From the NCBI RefSeq assembly GCF_003013715.1, contig NC_072814.1, forward strand, positions 1,054,001 to 1,118,000: a stretch of 64,000 bases of DNA, in the 5' to 3' direction. The position numbers and the translations under genes were made by a program. The notes under the pieces were generated by a model. The model had not been told where the DNA came from and searched no databases. It saw only the letters and a list, made by a program, of their open reading frames with translations. This stretch comes from Candidozyma auris. Taxonomy: Eukaryota; Ascomycota; Pichiomycetes; Serinales; Metschnikowiaceae. Below, piece after piece: positions 19,917-29,250 of the stretch. Each line of letters starts with the position of its first letter. The stretch's first letter is position 1.

Positions 19917-21093
19917 ACTGTTTTGAAGGGTCGGCGCTAATGCGCTGCTCTTGTCGAGGGGAATACGTCGTGTGTACGATTAAAGATCGCTTGTATGTAT
20001 AGACTTATATGTATTGGCGCTAATACATCATAACGAAAACTTGAGAGAGTCAGCGAAGAGGGTGATTCGAAGTAGCGTAGACTGGCCAATCACCTCGTTA
20101 TTTTAGGTCTGAGCCAACTTTTTGAACACTCGATATGTAGTGTGTATCAATGAACAATACATAATTCGATTGTGGCAATGCACGAGGTCAGGTTTACACC
20201 AATGGATAAGAACTAGCGGTAGAATTTTGCCATCTCTACTGGAGCTCCAGTCGTCGAATGAGGCGTAGCGACTATCATTTAAGTTATGTTTCAAGTGGCT
20301 TTTGTAAAATTGACTAGCTAAAAAATGGTTCTTTTACACTTAACGTGCTCGCTATGGAGATCATGACTTACAATATACTGTAACTCACTAAATGGCTGCG
20401 AAAAACCTAGTTTACCACTTACTCATTACATGCACTGAAGTATGCAAGGAACCAAAAGCAATCGCATACTTAATGGGTGAGCCTTAAATTTAATTGAGTA
20501 ACAAGTAAGCAATGGGTTTTGCTGCATTCACTTCAGAAGTCAAGTCTGGTGCTTCTATCTTGAGTCTCGAAATTATGGGCCGTCTGTATCAGAGACACAT
20601 CTAATTGAAGTCTCTCGCCCAATCCATTTGGTCACTCACGAGTTCAAGAAGCTATCATCCATAATCTCATGAGTCAGTCGAATCGCTTCATTTGAAACCA
20701 GCCTTCTTGTGTGCCGCATTTGCGTATTTTTGAATCCATTCAGTCCGGGTCACCTCAACTGAATATTTATATGATTCAATTACCAAAATGCCTCCAGATG
20801 CCTCTAAATTTGGAAGTCGTGTATATCGGGTACTGTAGATTCAGATGTTGCACTCTAACGGCAGCTTTTCATCAAGTCTTGCTTTCGCAGATCATAAGGT
20901 TAAACCACCATAGCTATTTTGGTTACAATAGTCGTGTGACTAAAGCCTCACACACATCTGATATAGTGAAAAGTAGCTTCTTTTAAAGAAGTCATGAAAT
21001 GTCAAGATTGTTGATTTTTCCCTTACCGTCCCGAACGTCTCATTATTCATCGTAGAAGTCAGCTCATCGCACAAAATACTACATCTCTCTACC
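19917..21093. other. 1.2-kb intergenic region RPL16/ALD
   Basis: AT-rich gap with one strict recurrent element (20390-20406, minus) and a TGAGTCA at 20670-20676. No gene recognised; ORFs under 100 codons look random. Confidence 0.6.
20390..20406 (-). promoter_or_regulatory. Recurrent element copy (CGCAG variant)
   Basis: Minus strand TTTTTCGCAGCCATTT, about 690 bp upstream of the aldehyde dehydrogenase gene. Confidence 0.55.
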
Positions 21094-22500
21094 ATGCCTA
21101 AACCAATTACAATCCCATGCTTGATACGGTCACCTCGTACAACGTTCTCCCTCATTCCCTCCTTTTCACCCACAAATGAACACATATGCAATTACAACAC
21201 CATAGACGATCTAAATGTCATTAACAATGTATGTGAAGATGCCCATAGAGGCTACAAAGCCTGGTTTCTGAGACCCTTTGCCGACAGAAGCGAGGTGCTA
21301 AGAGCAGCTGCTGATTTGGTGAAGAAAAATAAGGAAAACTACGTCGATGCTCACATGGCTATTGGCGCTGGAAGGCAATTTGCAGAGTTGATAGCCGGAT
21401 TGGCCCATAAGATTATTTTGGAGCATGCGATGCCCATCTCGAGGCCTGATGGAGAGGTCTTGAAAAGCGTCATGAGTCAATTGGCACTCACAGTGAGGTC
21501 CCCAGTTGGGCCAGTTCTCTCCATTGCTCCTTGGAATGCTCCTACGGTTCTTTGGGCGAGAGCCATAGCGGCCCCTTTGGCTGCTGGTTGCTCTGTGGTG
21601 GCGAAAGCGCTGGAGAAGAACCCAGTTACTTCCTATCTTTTGGCGAAGGATTTCCATGAGGCTGGTGTGGATGTTGATGCCTTGCAGGTCGTTCAGTTTG
21701 CTCCAAAAGATCAACCTGAGGCTACCAAGAGACTTATAGAGCATAGAAGAATTAAGAAGATGAACTTTACGGGGTCTACTCAGCTCGGTTCCAAGCTCTC
21801 TGAAATTGCTGGCAGCGTCTTGAAGCCTACATTGATGGAATTAGGCGGAAAGAATGTTCAGATCGTAACTCCAGATGCTGACTTAGAGAAGGCTGCAAAT
21901 GCTCTGCTCTTCAGCGCTTGGCTCCACAACGGCCAAGTTTGCATGTGTTTGGACAACTGCTTCGTCCACAGCAGTGTTTACAAGGACTTCATGAAGATTC
22001 TAATAAAGAAGGCAAAGGAGATGGCCAACAGCGAAGTTCCGTTCAGGGATATGGAAGGTGCTGAGAAAGTTCACCGGTTGGTGTCTGACGCCTTAAAAAA
22101 AGGTGCCCAGACTGTCTTTGGCAATCATAGGCCTCTTGACAGTGTGTTTATGCTGCCACTAATCTTATCCAATGTGAACCCCTCCATGAGTATCTACTAT
22201 GAGGAGACATTCGGCCCCGTTTTGTCTGTAATGAGCTACAACAATATAGAAGAGGTAATTGACGAAGTCAATGACTTGAAATTTGGGTTAAAGACATCTA
22301 TTTGGTCTAGAGATGTGATGAAGGCGATTTCCACAGCAAAGGAAATCGACAGTGGTGCAATTCACATCAACGGCTCTACAATGCATGATGAGGCGACTGT
22401 CCCTCACGGAGGCGTCGGCCAGAGTGGTTTTGGTAGGTTTAACAGCAAGTGGGGTGTGAACGAGTTCTCTTTTGAAAAGGTCATCACGGCGAACTCATGA
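21094..22500 (+). CDS. NAD(P)-dependent aldehyde dehydrogenase, vanillin/salicylaldehyde-type
   Basis: 468 codons, normal for the ALDH superfamily. The Rossmann entry APWNAP (about 147-152), the FTGST loop, base Glu249 in MELGGK and nucleophile Cys283 in NGQVCM are all present, with the expected 34-residue Glu-Cys spacing; EETFGPVL and the C-terminal SGFGR motif follow. Overall it resembles bacterial-type vanillin/benzaldehyde dehydrogenases more than the classic yeast Ald6 or Ald5 enzymes, but the natural substrate cannot be told. Codon 173 is CTG at the position of the family's K-x-S-E motif (read K-A-CTG-E), which makes sense only if CTG means Ser. It is convergent with TGL2, 5 bp between stop codons. 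Confidence 0.88.
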   Translation: MPKPITIPCLIRSPRTTFSLIPSFSPTNEHICNYNTIDDLNVINNVCEDAHRGYKAWFLRPFADRSEVLRAAADLVKKNKENYVDAHMAIGAGRQFAELIAGLAHKIILEHAMPISRPDGEVLKSVMSQLALTVRSPVGPVLSIAPWNAPTVLWARAIAAPLAAGCSVVAKALEKNPVTSYLLAKDFHEAGVDVDALQVVQFAPKDQPEATKRLIEHRRIKKMNFTGSTQLGSKLSEIAGSVLKPTLMELGGKNVQIVTPDADLEKAANALLFSAWLHNGQVCMCLDNCFVHSSVYKDFMKILIKKAKEMANSEVPFRDMEGAEKVHRLVSDALKKGAQTVFGNHRPLDSVFMLPLILSNVNPSMSIYYEETFGPVLSVMSYNNIEEVIDEVNDLKFGLKTSIWSRDVMKAISTAKEIDSGAIHINGSTMHDEATVPHGGVGQSGFGRFNSKWGVNEFSFEKVITANS

Positions 22501-22505
22501 TTTAT

Positions 22506-23639
22506 CTAGAACCCTCTTTTACTAAGGTTTTCTGCGATGTCTAAGTAAAGAGCGATCGGATTAAATGAGGGTGACTTGTCAAATATAATCTGATCCACAG
22601 TGGACTTGATGGAGTTGGTCCAGTTGATTAAATCCAAGTGATCAACATCAGACAAAGTTCCCAAATATTCGCCCCATTTCGACAGCTCAACGGAAACCAT
22701 GCCGTCGTTTTCGTAATGCTTCCCTCCACGCTTTATGATTTCGTGTTTGATGATCTCATATGTAGCACGAAACACTCGCAACCCATTCGGAGGCATTGAT
22801 GCTCCATAGGAGAAGTATGCCACGCTGGGGAGGTTTTTGATATTTTCGTTGAACTGCTCCATGAACAGAGTAGTCAATTGAGGTATAGCTTTGGGGCATA
22901 TCGCCAGAAGTGCCGCGTCCTTACTCACAATGTCCATGACAAAATCAGCACACTCAGAGCCATGATGCGGTGTACCCACAGTTGTCAAGCTGACAACCTC
23001 ATAAGGAGACCTTTCATTTTGAAGCTGCAGAATGAGATACCTTGCATCAAGCCCACCCATTGAATGTCCAATGATATTGATTTTGAGTCTCTCGTTTGGC
23101 TCTTTCTTCTTATAATTGGCACATTTTTCAGTGAGCAAAGCATCCAAACGTTCGGCACGCTGGTCAATCGAACCAAAGGGAGGAACACGGGCAATTATCA
23201 CTTCGGCTCCTGCCTGTGTGAGCGCTTCAGCAATCCCGTGCCAGTAGTTCAACAGAATGCCTGCTCTGTTGACGTTTTCGGCGACCTTTTCAAGATCGGC
23301 ATGCGAACTGGCGAATGTGGGAGCCTCAAAAAGAGTCAATGTATCAAAACCCAGAAGTCCATGACATAGCACCATCGGGTATTTTGGAACTCCATAGTGA
23401 TCTCGAAGCTTGCTGAACTTGTCCTTGATAAGCTGCATGTCATCCGACTCGGATGACTCCTTTCGCTGATTCAATGAGTCATCTTTTTTCCAGATGCTTT
23501 TAAGTGAGTTCAGAAAACTCAAAGGGTAAAGAACAAAACATGCGCTAGCTCGTATTGTTGGAGCCCTGAACATCGAAAGTGGGTGCTTGATAGTGAAAAT
23601 TGCTCTATTGTTGATAAGCTGCACCCGTGCACCGCACAT
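22506..23639 (-). CDS. TGL2: Tgl2-like mitochondrial triacylglycerol lipase
   Basis: 377 codons from the ATG at 23639. An alpha/beta-hydrolase with the HG turn CHGLLGFD (about 92-99) and the nucleophile elbow GHSMGG at 191-196 (Ser193), followed by VGTPHHG and a late Asp/His pair in DVDHLDLINW. The NYWHGI and ARVPPFGSIDQRAE blocks are typical of Tgl2. The basic, hydroxylated N-terminus could be a mitochondrial targeting sequence; Met23 is an alternative start. Tgl2 hydrolyses tri- and diacylglycerols in mitochondria. Slightly longer than yeast Tgl2 (326). Confidence 0.85.
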   Translation of the reverse strand: MCGARVQLINNRAIFTIKHPLSMFRAPTIRASACFVLYPLSFLNSLKSIWKKDDSLNQRKESSESDDMQLIKDKFSKLRDHYGVPKYPMVLCHGLLGFDTLTLFEAPTFASSHADLEKVAENVNRAGILLNYWHGIAEALTQAGAEVIIARVPPFGSIDQRAERLDALLTEKCANYKKKEPNERLKINIIGHSMGGLDARYLILQLQNERSPYEVVSLTTVGTPHHGSECADFVMDIVSKDAALLAICPKAIPQLTTLFMEQFNENIKNLPSVAYFSYGASMPPNGLRVFRATYEIIKHEIIKRGGKHYENDGMVSVELSKWGEYLGTLSDVDHLDLINWTNSIKSTVDQIIFDKSPSFNPIALYLDIAENLSKRGF

Positions 23640-24116
23640 ATACGCTAGCAGAATCTTACAGGATATAGAAGTATTGCAGACAGATTTTGATTTGACGTTT
23701 TAGATGGCTATAAAAAGACTGCTCTTGTGGGCCGAGGCCTGGGAAAAAGGCTGGTGTTGATATGAACCTAAAATTAAGGAAAATGCATGTGATTTTGACG
23801 CGGCGGTTTAAGTGTATCGATTTATTTTGCAGCCGATACCCTCGCTAATGCAGGGTTTTCTTCGACGCCTTAGAAATCTGAAATAGACGGATGTTTGTAT
23901 ATTGATAGAATTAAGTAAAAAGGATGAAAATTGATGATAAGCATAGATTATAAATTGAAGGTATTATATACGAAAGGGGAGCACCATTTCATGCTCATTG
24001 ATTGTCTCACTGATTATGTACATATGAACGTTGTCGAAACGCTATACAAATACCTTTGAATATAGGCGTTCATGAAAAGAAGTGGTGATAAACTTCCCAA
24101 ACTTTGTATTTTATGT
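23640..24116. other. Intergenic TGL2/COQ6, with partial recurrent element
   Basis: 477-bp TGL2 promoter and COQ6 3' flank. A near copy of the recurrent element (ATTTTGCAGCCGAT) lies at 23824-23837, with G in place of the conserved A. No gene. Confidence 0.5.
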
Positions 24117-25538
24117 TTAGCGGCCGCTGACGGAGCTGATCATCATATCCTTGATCGAGCCCAACATGTTGATGGATTTCAACCCAAAACCTCTTACGAA
24201 CACGAGAGGCGAAAAATCGGTCGAGAATATCTTATGAAGCTTGTCGCAAATGCCCATCAAAACGTGGTTTGCGGGCCACGCTTTCGCAGTGTAGTAATCT
24301 AGAGTAAGCTTAGAACCGATATCCTGGCCACGAGAAATTCCCGTTTCGATCGTCTCCACTAGAGCAGCGACGTCGCTTTGGCCCATGTTGAGTCCTTGAC
24401 CAGCCAATGGGTGCACTGTGTGAGCAGCATCACCAACTAAGGCAACTCTGGGGGCAGTGTAAGTGTCTGCGTGAAGAAGCTTCAAGGGGAAACGAGCTCT
24501 TGAGCCTGACATGAGTCTAGCAACGGGTACTGGATACTTTTCCTCGAGTTCTTCATCAGGGATTTTTGAGAGACGCCATTGAATTTCCTCGATTGCTTGC
24601 TTGTCGCTTGGGTTGGCTCTCAACATTTTATAGATATAATTGAGGTCCACCTCCTCAAGAACAAGAGCTGCATTTATCAAATGAGGAAAGATCTCCTCGT
24701 CCACCTTCATCAACGTGTCGGCCAATTCTGGTGTGCTTGACCACACAAATGTAACATTGTCTTCAGTGAGTGGAAGAATTGCCAATGGCCCTGTAGTCAA
24801 AAACCTCTGCCAGGCGATTGCCCTGTAGTCTTCATATTGCACTTTGAGGGTACCTACCACACCAAACCTGTTGTATGGCCACCCACGAGACTCTATTCCA
24901 GCGTATTTTCTGACAGGAGAGTTCTGCCCATCAGCACCAACCAACAATCTTGTCTGGTACGTTTCGCCATTGTCCAATGCAACCACCGGCCAGTCCAAGT
25001 CTCCCTTGCCTTCCTTGATGTCCACAACACGAGCCTTCTCTACGATATTTGCCTGATATTCAGGTGCCAACTCCTCGTTTAACTCGTCTATCTTCTCCAA
25101 CAACGAACCTTGAATGTTCACCACCTCAGCCATAGCTGCAATTACGCCGCCGCCTCCAGAAACCTGTGAGGTGTCAAACTCAATTCGAGCATCGGGATCC
25201 TGGCTATCGTAGGCAATCATATGATCGTAGAACTTCACTCGATCTGTCTGAATGTGGTCCCAGGAGCCCAGTTTGGTACTCATGAACTCCACCGATTTGG
25301 GTGTAAGCGAAACAACTCGATTGGTGTAAGTCTCCGGTGGATCCTGAGCAAACTTCCTGACGCCATCAAAACTCAGCCCTTCAATCAATGTGCACTGAAG
25401 GTGTTTCGTAGCAGCGTTGTTCTTGAGAGCCAGCAAGAGAGAGAGTCCCGCGGGACCTCCACCAACAATGACGATATCTTGCAATTTTGGCTTTGCATTA
25501 GTGGCAAGCCCACGAACAAGCCGGAGAACGGAAGGCAT
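24117..25538 (-). CDS. COQ6: Coq6, flavin monooxygenase of ubiquinone synthesis
   Basis: The frame opens at an ATG at 25631, but the ATG at 25538 starts MPSVLRLVRGLATNA, a classic mitochondrial presequence, and gives 473 codons, close to yeast Coq6 (479); I prefer it. FAD-binding GxGxxG follows directly (VIVGGGPAGLS), then the DG and LLVGADGQNSPVRK segment and the late GDAAHTVHPLAGQGLNMG motif of UbiH/Coq6 enzymes. Coq6 performs the C5 ring hydroxylation in coenzyme Q synthesis in the matrix-side CoQ synthome. A recurrent element copy sits immediately 5' of the upstream ATG, arguing that the upstream ATG lies in promoter or leader DNA. Confidence 0.93.
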   Translation of the reverse strand: MPSVLRLVRGLATNAKPKLQDIVIVGGGPAGLSLLLALKNNAATKHLQCTLIEGLSFDGVRKFAQDPPETYTNRVVSLTPKSVEFMSTKLGSWDHIQTDRVKFYDHMIAYDSQDPDARIEFDTSQVSGGGGVIAAMAEVVNIQGSLLEKIDELNEELAPEYQANIVEKARVVDIKEGKGDLDWPVVALDNGETYQTRLLVGADGQNSPVRKYAGIESRGWPYNRFGVVGTLKVQYEDYRAIAWQRFLTTGPLAILPLTEDNVTFVWSSTPELADTLMKVDEEIFPHLINAALVLEEVDLNYIYKMLRANPSDKQAIEEIQWRLSKIPDEELEEKYPVPVARLMSGSRARFPLKLLHADTYTAPRVALVGDAAHTVHPLAGQGLNMGQSDVAALVETIETGISRGQDIGSKLTLDYYTAKAWPANHVLMGICDKLHKIFSTDFSPLVFVRGFGLKSINMLGSIKDMMISSVSGR

Positions 25539-25631
25539 GTGACTTGTTGAAGTAAATATGTCGGAGGCTGGCGGTGAAGAAAGGTATGGAGCAAGAGGGT
25601 AGTAGTTTGGTGGATTGAAAAACCGCGCCAT

Positions 25632-25646
25632 ATTTGGCTGCGAAAT
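25632..25646 (-). promoter_or_regulatory. Recurrent element copy abutting COQ6 upstream ATG
   Basis: Minus strand ATTTCGCAGCCAAAT directly followed by ATG (25631). It is 94 bp from the preferred COQ6 start. Confidence 0.55.
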
Positions 25647-26466
25647 GCCTCCTCTGATATCAGCTGAGAGGATTGTGATACAAGGGGAAATGCTAGAGGG
25701 AGGAGGTGTGTAAAAGCGAAAACTTAATATATTGATTTGGTCTAGTTCGAGGTTTTTTGATGTTGAGTGGTTCTGTTGGAGGTTAAATTGGAGGGTGCTT
25801 TGCGGTATTGCTGCAAGAACGCATACTCTCTTGTGAGGTTTTCAAGAATTAAGCTATATGGGAAAGAATGTTACTTCAAAAGTCACCAATGTTACTTCAA
25901 AAGTGACTTATTAAATGAATCGGTAAACTTATGAAGGTATAGGGCTACGGAAGTGTCCTCTTTGCATCCTGGTTGTCTATGGTTTTCAGTTATACAAGTG
26001 TTTGACTTTTTGAAGGGCATTGATGATATGTCACGTCGAAGTAGGTCATATTGGCCGACCAATTGGGCGATAATTGCCTATGAATTTTATTAAAGTTTTT
26101 TCCTTTTTTCTTTTTTTTTACTGTCGGATACCTTCATCCGCTAGTAATTAGGGAAACAAAAGGGCAAGAAAGAGTTGTAGCTGATGAACTTGACTAATTA
26201 TGAATTTGCCTGAGAAATGTGAAGGTTAAGGCTGCTAACCTTTCCCCAATAGGCTTAAGGAATGATTTCATCAGCAAATTAAGCAGAACTTGTGTTTCTG
26301 TCTTTCTAGCGGTAAGCTTTAGTCATGTTTTGATTTGCTATTAGGTTCGCGCGTCAGTGTCGATTTATGAATCAAATGAGCCATCATTAGGCATCCACAG
26401 AGTCCATAGCAATTCATAAATTCATTTAAGAATGGAGGCGTCTTATAACTCCGACAGGGTAAAGAC
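25647..26466. other. Intergenic COQ6/VPS75
   Basis: About 0.8 kb with no gene. It contains a 17-bp direct repeat (25867-25904) and T-rich tracts near 26100-26120. Confidence 0.6.
25867..25904. repeat. 17-bp direct repeat
   Basis: AATGTTACTTCAAAAGT occurs at 25867-25883 and again at 25888-25904 (period 21), in the COQ6 upstream region. Confidence 0.9.
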
Positions 26467-27219
26467 TCATCGTGTCTCGTCCACTTTCTGTTTCTTTTTG
26501 TCCGGCTCATCTTCACTGAGATCCAACTCTTCACCTTCAGAACTGTCCTCAGCCTCAGACTCCTGATCATTGTTCATTGCCTCTGAATAATAGTGCACTG
26601 CGTTGGGGAACAAATCGTCCACGATCATGCGAGCCAAATCTTCTCCACTTCTGAACTCCTTGTTGGGTTTCTTTCCTGTCCACTCAAACCATGCAAATAG
26701 CGATTTCATACCCTGTCTGTATCGTTTCTTCTCTTCAGTAGTGTAATTGTCTCCCAGTTTGTTCTCCCTAATGGTAGCTGGACAAATATCCTTAAGCTCT
26801 TCGGGCCACTCAACATCAACGGGCTCAGAATAAAGCTTTGCCTCTCCCTCTTCGTCTTTCACGTTGAAATGCTTGGTTACGGTTTGCTCTGGGACGTTTC
26901 CATCGGGCCCAAAAGAGAAGGTGATGGAAAAGTCTCTATACTTTTCGGCGTCGCCATTTTCGGCAATTGGATAGTCAACGTAAATATCTGTTATGCTCTC
27001 AATATATTTCAAGTCCTCAGGACGGATATACTCGCAAAAATCATCGTTTTGTGCCAACACAATGTACCAAAACTGAGGGATTGTCTTGGTGATGGAAGAG
27101 CGGTTCTTGTATATACCTTGTAAACGTTTGATTCTGAAGATTTCAACTTCCTTTTCAGCGTCTCCCATAGCCTGTTCATTGTCGGCTAGTTTTGTCAAAG
27201 CCTCCGCTAATTCAGTCAT
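26467..27219 (-). CDS. VPS75: Vps75, NAP-family histone chaperone
   Basis: 250 codons, against 264 in S. cerevisiae, with matching blocks throughout: an N-terminal dimerisation helix (VEIFRIKRL), a FWYIVLAQ helix, the DFSITFSF earmuff strands, KKRYRQGMKSLFAWFEWTGKKP, and an acidic C-terminal tail ending in a KKKQK nuclear-localisation motif. Vps75 binds H3-H4 and activates the Rtt109 acetyltransferase (H3K9, K27 and K56), linking it to chromatin assembly and repair. Two CACGTG boxes lie 86-104 bp upstream of the ATG. It is arranged in tandem after RPA49 on the minus strand. Confidence 0.92.
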   Translation of the reverse strand: MTELAEALTKLADNEQAMGDAEKEVEIFRIKRLQGIYKNRSSITKTIPQFWYIVLAQNDDFCEYIRPEDLKYIESITDIYVDYPIAENGDAEKYRDFSITFSFGPDGNVPEQTVTKHFNVKDEEGEAKLYSEPVDVEWPEELKDICPATIRENKLGDNYTTEEKKRYRQGMKSLFAWFEWTGKKPNKEFRSGEDLARMIVDDLFPNAVHYYSEAMNNDQESEAEDSSEGEELDLSEDEPDKKKQKVDETR

Positions 27220-27304
27220 GGCAATTGATGGAATGGTTTAGATTCGAAGGTGGAAAATAACCATCTCTAAAGGGATCTCTCGAGGGTATCCTGTAAATAG
27301 ACGG

Positions 27305-27322
27305 CACGTGACATAGCACGTG
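27305..27322. promoter_or_regulatory. Paired E-boxes upstream of VPS75
   Basis: CACGTG at 27305-27310 and 27317-27322, within the 154-bp gap between RPA49 and VPS75. Likely Cbf1-type sites. Confidence 0.6.
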
Positions 27323-27373
27323 CATCTACAGTTCTACCATAGCCTACCCGTATGCGTTTATGACCTATTTCCA

Positions 27374-28600
27374 TTACCTTCTGCGGCGGCTGACCATCTC
27401 TGGGGGAGTAAATGGCACCTTCAACTCGGCAATCTTGTATGTGGATGCGTCCTTTTTTGGAATACCTAGCGCTTCGGCCATGCCTACAGTAGCAGGACGA
27501 ATCTTTGCACCCAAAGCACGTAACAACGTAGTCAACTTGGATGGCTTCAAATTGAGCTCTTTCGACAAAGGATTCAATTCTAGGAAGAATCCCTCGATGT
27601 GGAACATGAGAGCAAGCAAGTAGCAGAACAACTTATCTTCGTGGTGAGTATCAAAAAAGAAAGAGCGGTCCTTGGCTTTACCCAAGTCGCCTCTCCTGTG
27701 AGCGGTGAACCTCTTCAATATGCCATCAATAAGAAACTCCGAAGGAATGTTGCCCAATTTTTCCATGAGCGTAGCCTTGTCCTTGCATCTTCTGTTGTTG
27801 TACACACCCATGAGAAGCGACGCATAGTACAACATCTGCAACTTCTTCTCGTTGGAGCTGTGCACAAGCTTGTCCAAGTGTCTAGCGACAAATGCAGATT
27901 TGGAATATGGCATAAGCTGTAAGCGAGCGTCTGGATCGCTTTCCTCCAAGAACGGCCCAACTCTGATCGATGCCAATTCGTTCGCCGGAACAATCCCCTC
28001 CAAAGCGTATATATCTTCGACATTGGTAGCGTCCACGTTGACGGGAGGCACCACCTTGTTTTCCGAAGATGCCTCCTGGATCTCCTGGGCCAGGGGTAAC
28101 GTGGCTGTCACTTCTTTCACCAGATCCACAATGTCCATCTCCAGGTCCTGCAACTTGTCCAAGTCGATTCTGTTTCTTGCCAAGCTGGCAATCGCTGCTT
28201 TGGCCTTTTTGGTACCGAACTCCTGGCCCAAAGCCATTTTCTGGTCGGCATATCTTGTTCCTCTGCTTTTGATCTTGGGTCCCTTGTGCACCCTGCTGTC
28301 TATAGATGTCACTCTTGTTTGCACCAAAGGAGACTTGTAAAGTTCCACCGATTTCTGCTTAGGGTCGTAAAGCGCTACCACGTAGTCGTTGTTATCCTGG
28401 TTGTCCAGCGTGAGTCCATTATATTCCAACGTGCTGTTTTCGCCGTGGAGAAGGTACTCGTCCTCGCCTGGGTGCTTGTAGAGATCAAACAGGGTATTTT
28501 TGGGGATCTCCAAGCCGTTGAAGAAAGCGCCCACCACAACACTGGGGTCTGTGCTGACCGAGCTGACTTTCAAGTCGATGGTTTTATCCAGTTTGCCCAT
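27374..28600 (-). CDS. RPA49: RNA polymerase I subunit A49
   Basis: The ATG at 28600 (MGKLDKTIDLKV) gives 408 codons, close to yeast Rpa49 (415); an in-frame extension to 28717 looks like leader. The N-terminal dimerisation beta-barrel (about 1-110) pairs with Rpa34, a KxKSRGTRYADQK linker follows, and the C-terminal tandem winged-helix region includes FLIDGILKRFT and ends in basic RRRR. A49 is TFIIE/TFIIF-like and supports Pol I initiation and elongation on rDNA. It is divergent from JJJ3 with only 164 bp between start codons, a shared promoter. Confidence 0.92.
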   Translation of the reverse strand: MGKLDKTIDLKVSSVSTDPSVVVGAFFNGLEIPKNTLFDLYKHPGEDEYLLHGENSTLEYNGLTLDNQDNNDYVVALYDPKQKSVELYKSPLVQTRVTSIDSRVHKGPKIKSRGTRYADQKMALGQEFGTKKAKAAIASLARNRIDLDKLQDLEMDIVDLVKEVTATLPLAQEIQEASSENKVVPPVNVDATNVEDIYALEGIVPANELASIRVGPFLEESDPDARLQLMPYSKSAFVARHLDKLVHSSNEKKLQMLYYASLLMGVYNNRRCKDKATLMEKLGNIPSEFLIDGILKRFTAHRRGDLGKAKDRSFFFDTHHEDKLFCYLLALMFHIEGFFLELNPLSKELNLKPSKLTTLLRALGAKIRPATVGMAEALGIPKKDASTYKIAELKVPFTPPEMVSRRRR

Positions 28601-28764
28601 GCTGAGAAGTATTTGGGTCGCTGAGACTATGGGATACACTGGACTTAGTTTTTCGCATCTCATCGCACACACTATCAAGTGTACTTGAATGTGCACACCA
28701 TAATCAACGATTGGCAACTCCTACCAAGGAGAAGTTGTATACACAGAGGCTTCAAGTTTTCAGT

Positions 28765-29250
28765 ATGAAATCGTACTATGAGATCTTGGAAGTTGGTCCC
28801 GAAGCCTCTTTGGAAGAGGTCAAGCTGGCGTACAAGTTGAAGCTACTATCGACGCATCCGGATAAGCAAAGAGACGAACAGCGAAGAGGAGTGGTGGATT
28901 CGATCGATGCAATAAAGAAAGCTTACGAGACGCTCAGTGACCCAAAGAAGGCTCAATCCTACCATGAAGAGCTCCAGGAATCTTTCAAGAAGCAGGGTTT
29001 CTCTATAAACGGTTCCGGACTAGACGTATATACATTAGCGCTGTTCAACATCACTGAAAATGGCAACGTACTTTTGTGGACACGAAATTGTCCCAGATGC
29101 ACTTCCCCTGAAGCAATGCTGCTTACAGAAGACGATTTGGAAAATGGTACACCCGACGGGTCCGGTGGGTACCAGATCATGGTCCAGTGTTCCTCATGCA
29201 GTTTGTGGATTACCGTTACTTATGAAGAGGCGGAGGAAGAGGAAGATTAA
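28765..29250 (+). CDS. JJJ3: Jjj3/Dph4, J protein with CSL zinc finger (diphthamide synthesis)
   Basis: The frame upstream of 28765 has no ATG, so the start is MKSYYEILEVGPEASL (161 codons; yeast Jjj3 is 172). An N-terminal J domain (about 3-70) has HPD at about 31-33. The C-terminal DPH-type (CSL) zinc finger uses CPRC and CSSC pairs with the following SLWITV strand. Dph4 delivers electrons or iron in the first step of diphthamide formation on eEF2. The stop codon overlaps the stop of the convergent hydrolase gene by 4 bp (shared TTAA). Confidence 0.9.
   Translation: MKSYYEILEVGPEASLEEVKLAYKLKLLSTHPDKQRDEQRRGVVDSIDAIKKAYETLSDPKKAQSYHEELQESFKKQGFSINGSGLDVYTLALFNITENGNVLLWTRNCPRCTSPEAMLLTEDDLENGTPDGSGGYQIMVQCSSCSLWITVTYEEAEEEED

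Noticed and set aside
20392..20440. Idea that recurrent-element copies are start codons of tiny MAAK-type first exons
   Set aside because: Several copies lack ATG (CCAA, CCAC), most lead to stops within 5-45 codons, and strands do not match neighbouring genes; only 46480 works as a real exon start.
28601..28717. N-terminal extension of RPA49
   Set aside because: MGKLDKTIDLKV at 28600 fits the family length, and the extension would invade the JJJ3 promoter.
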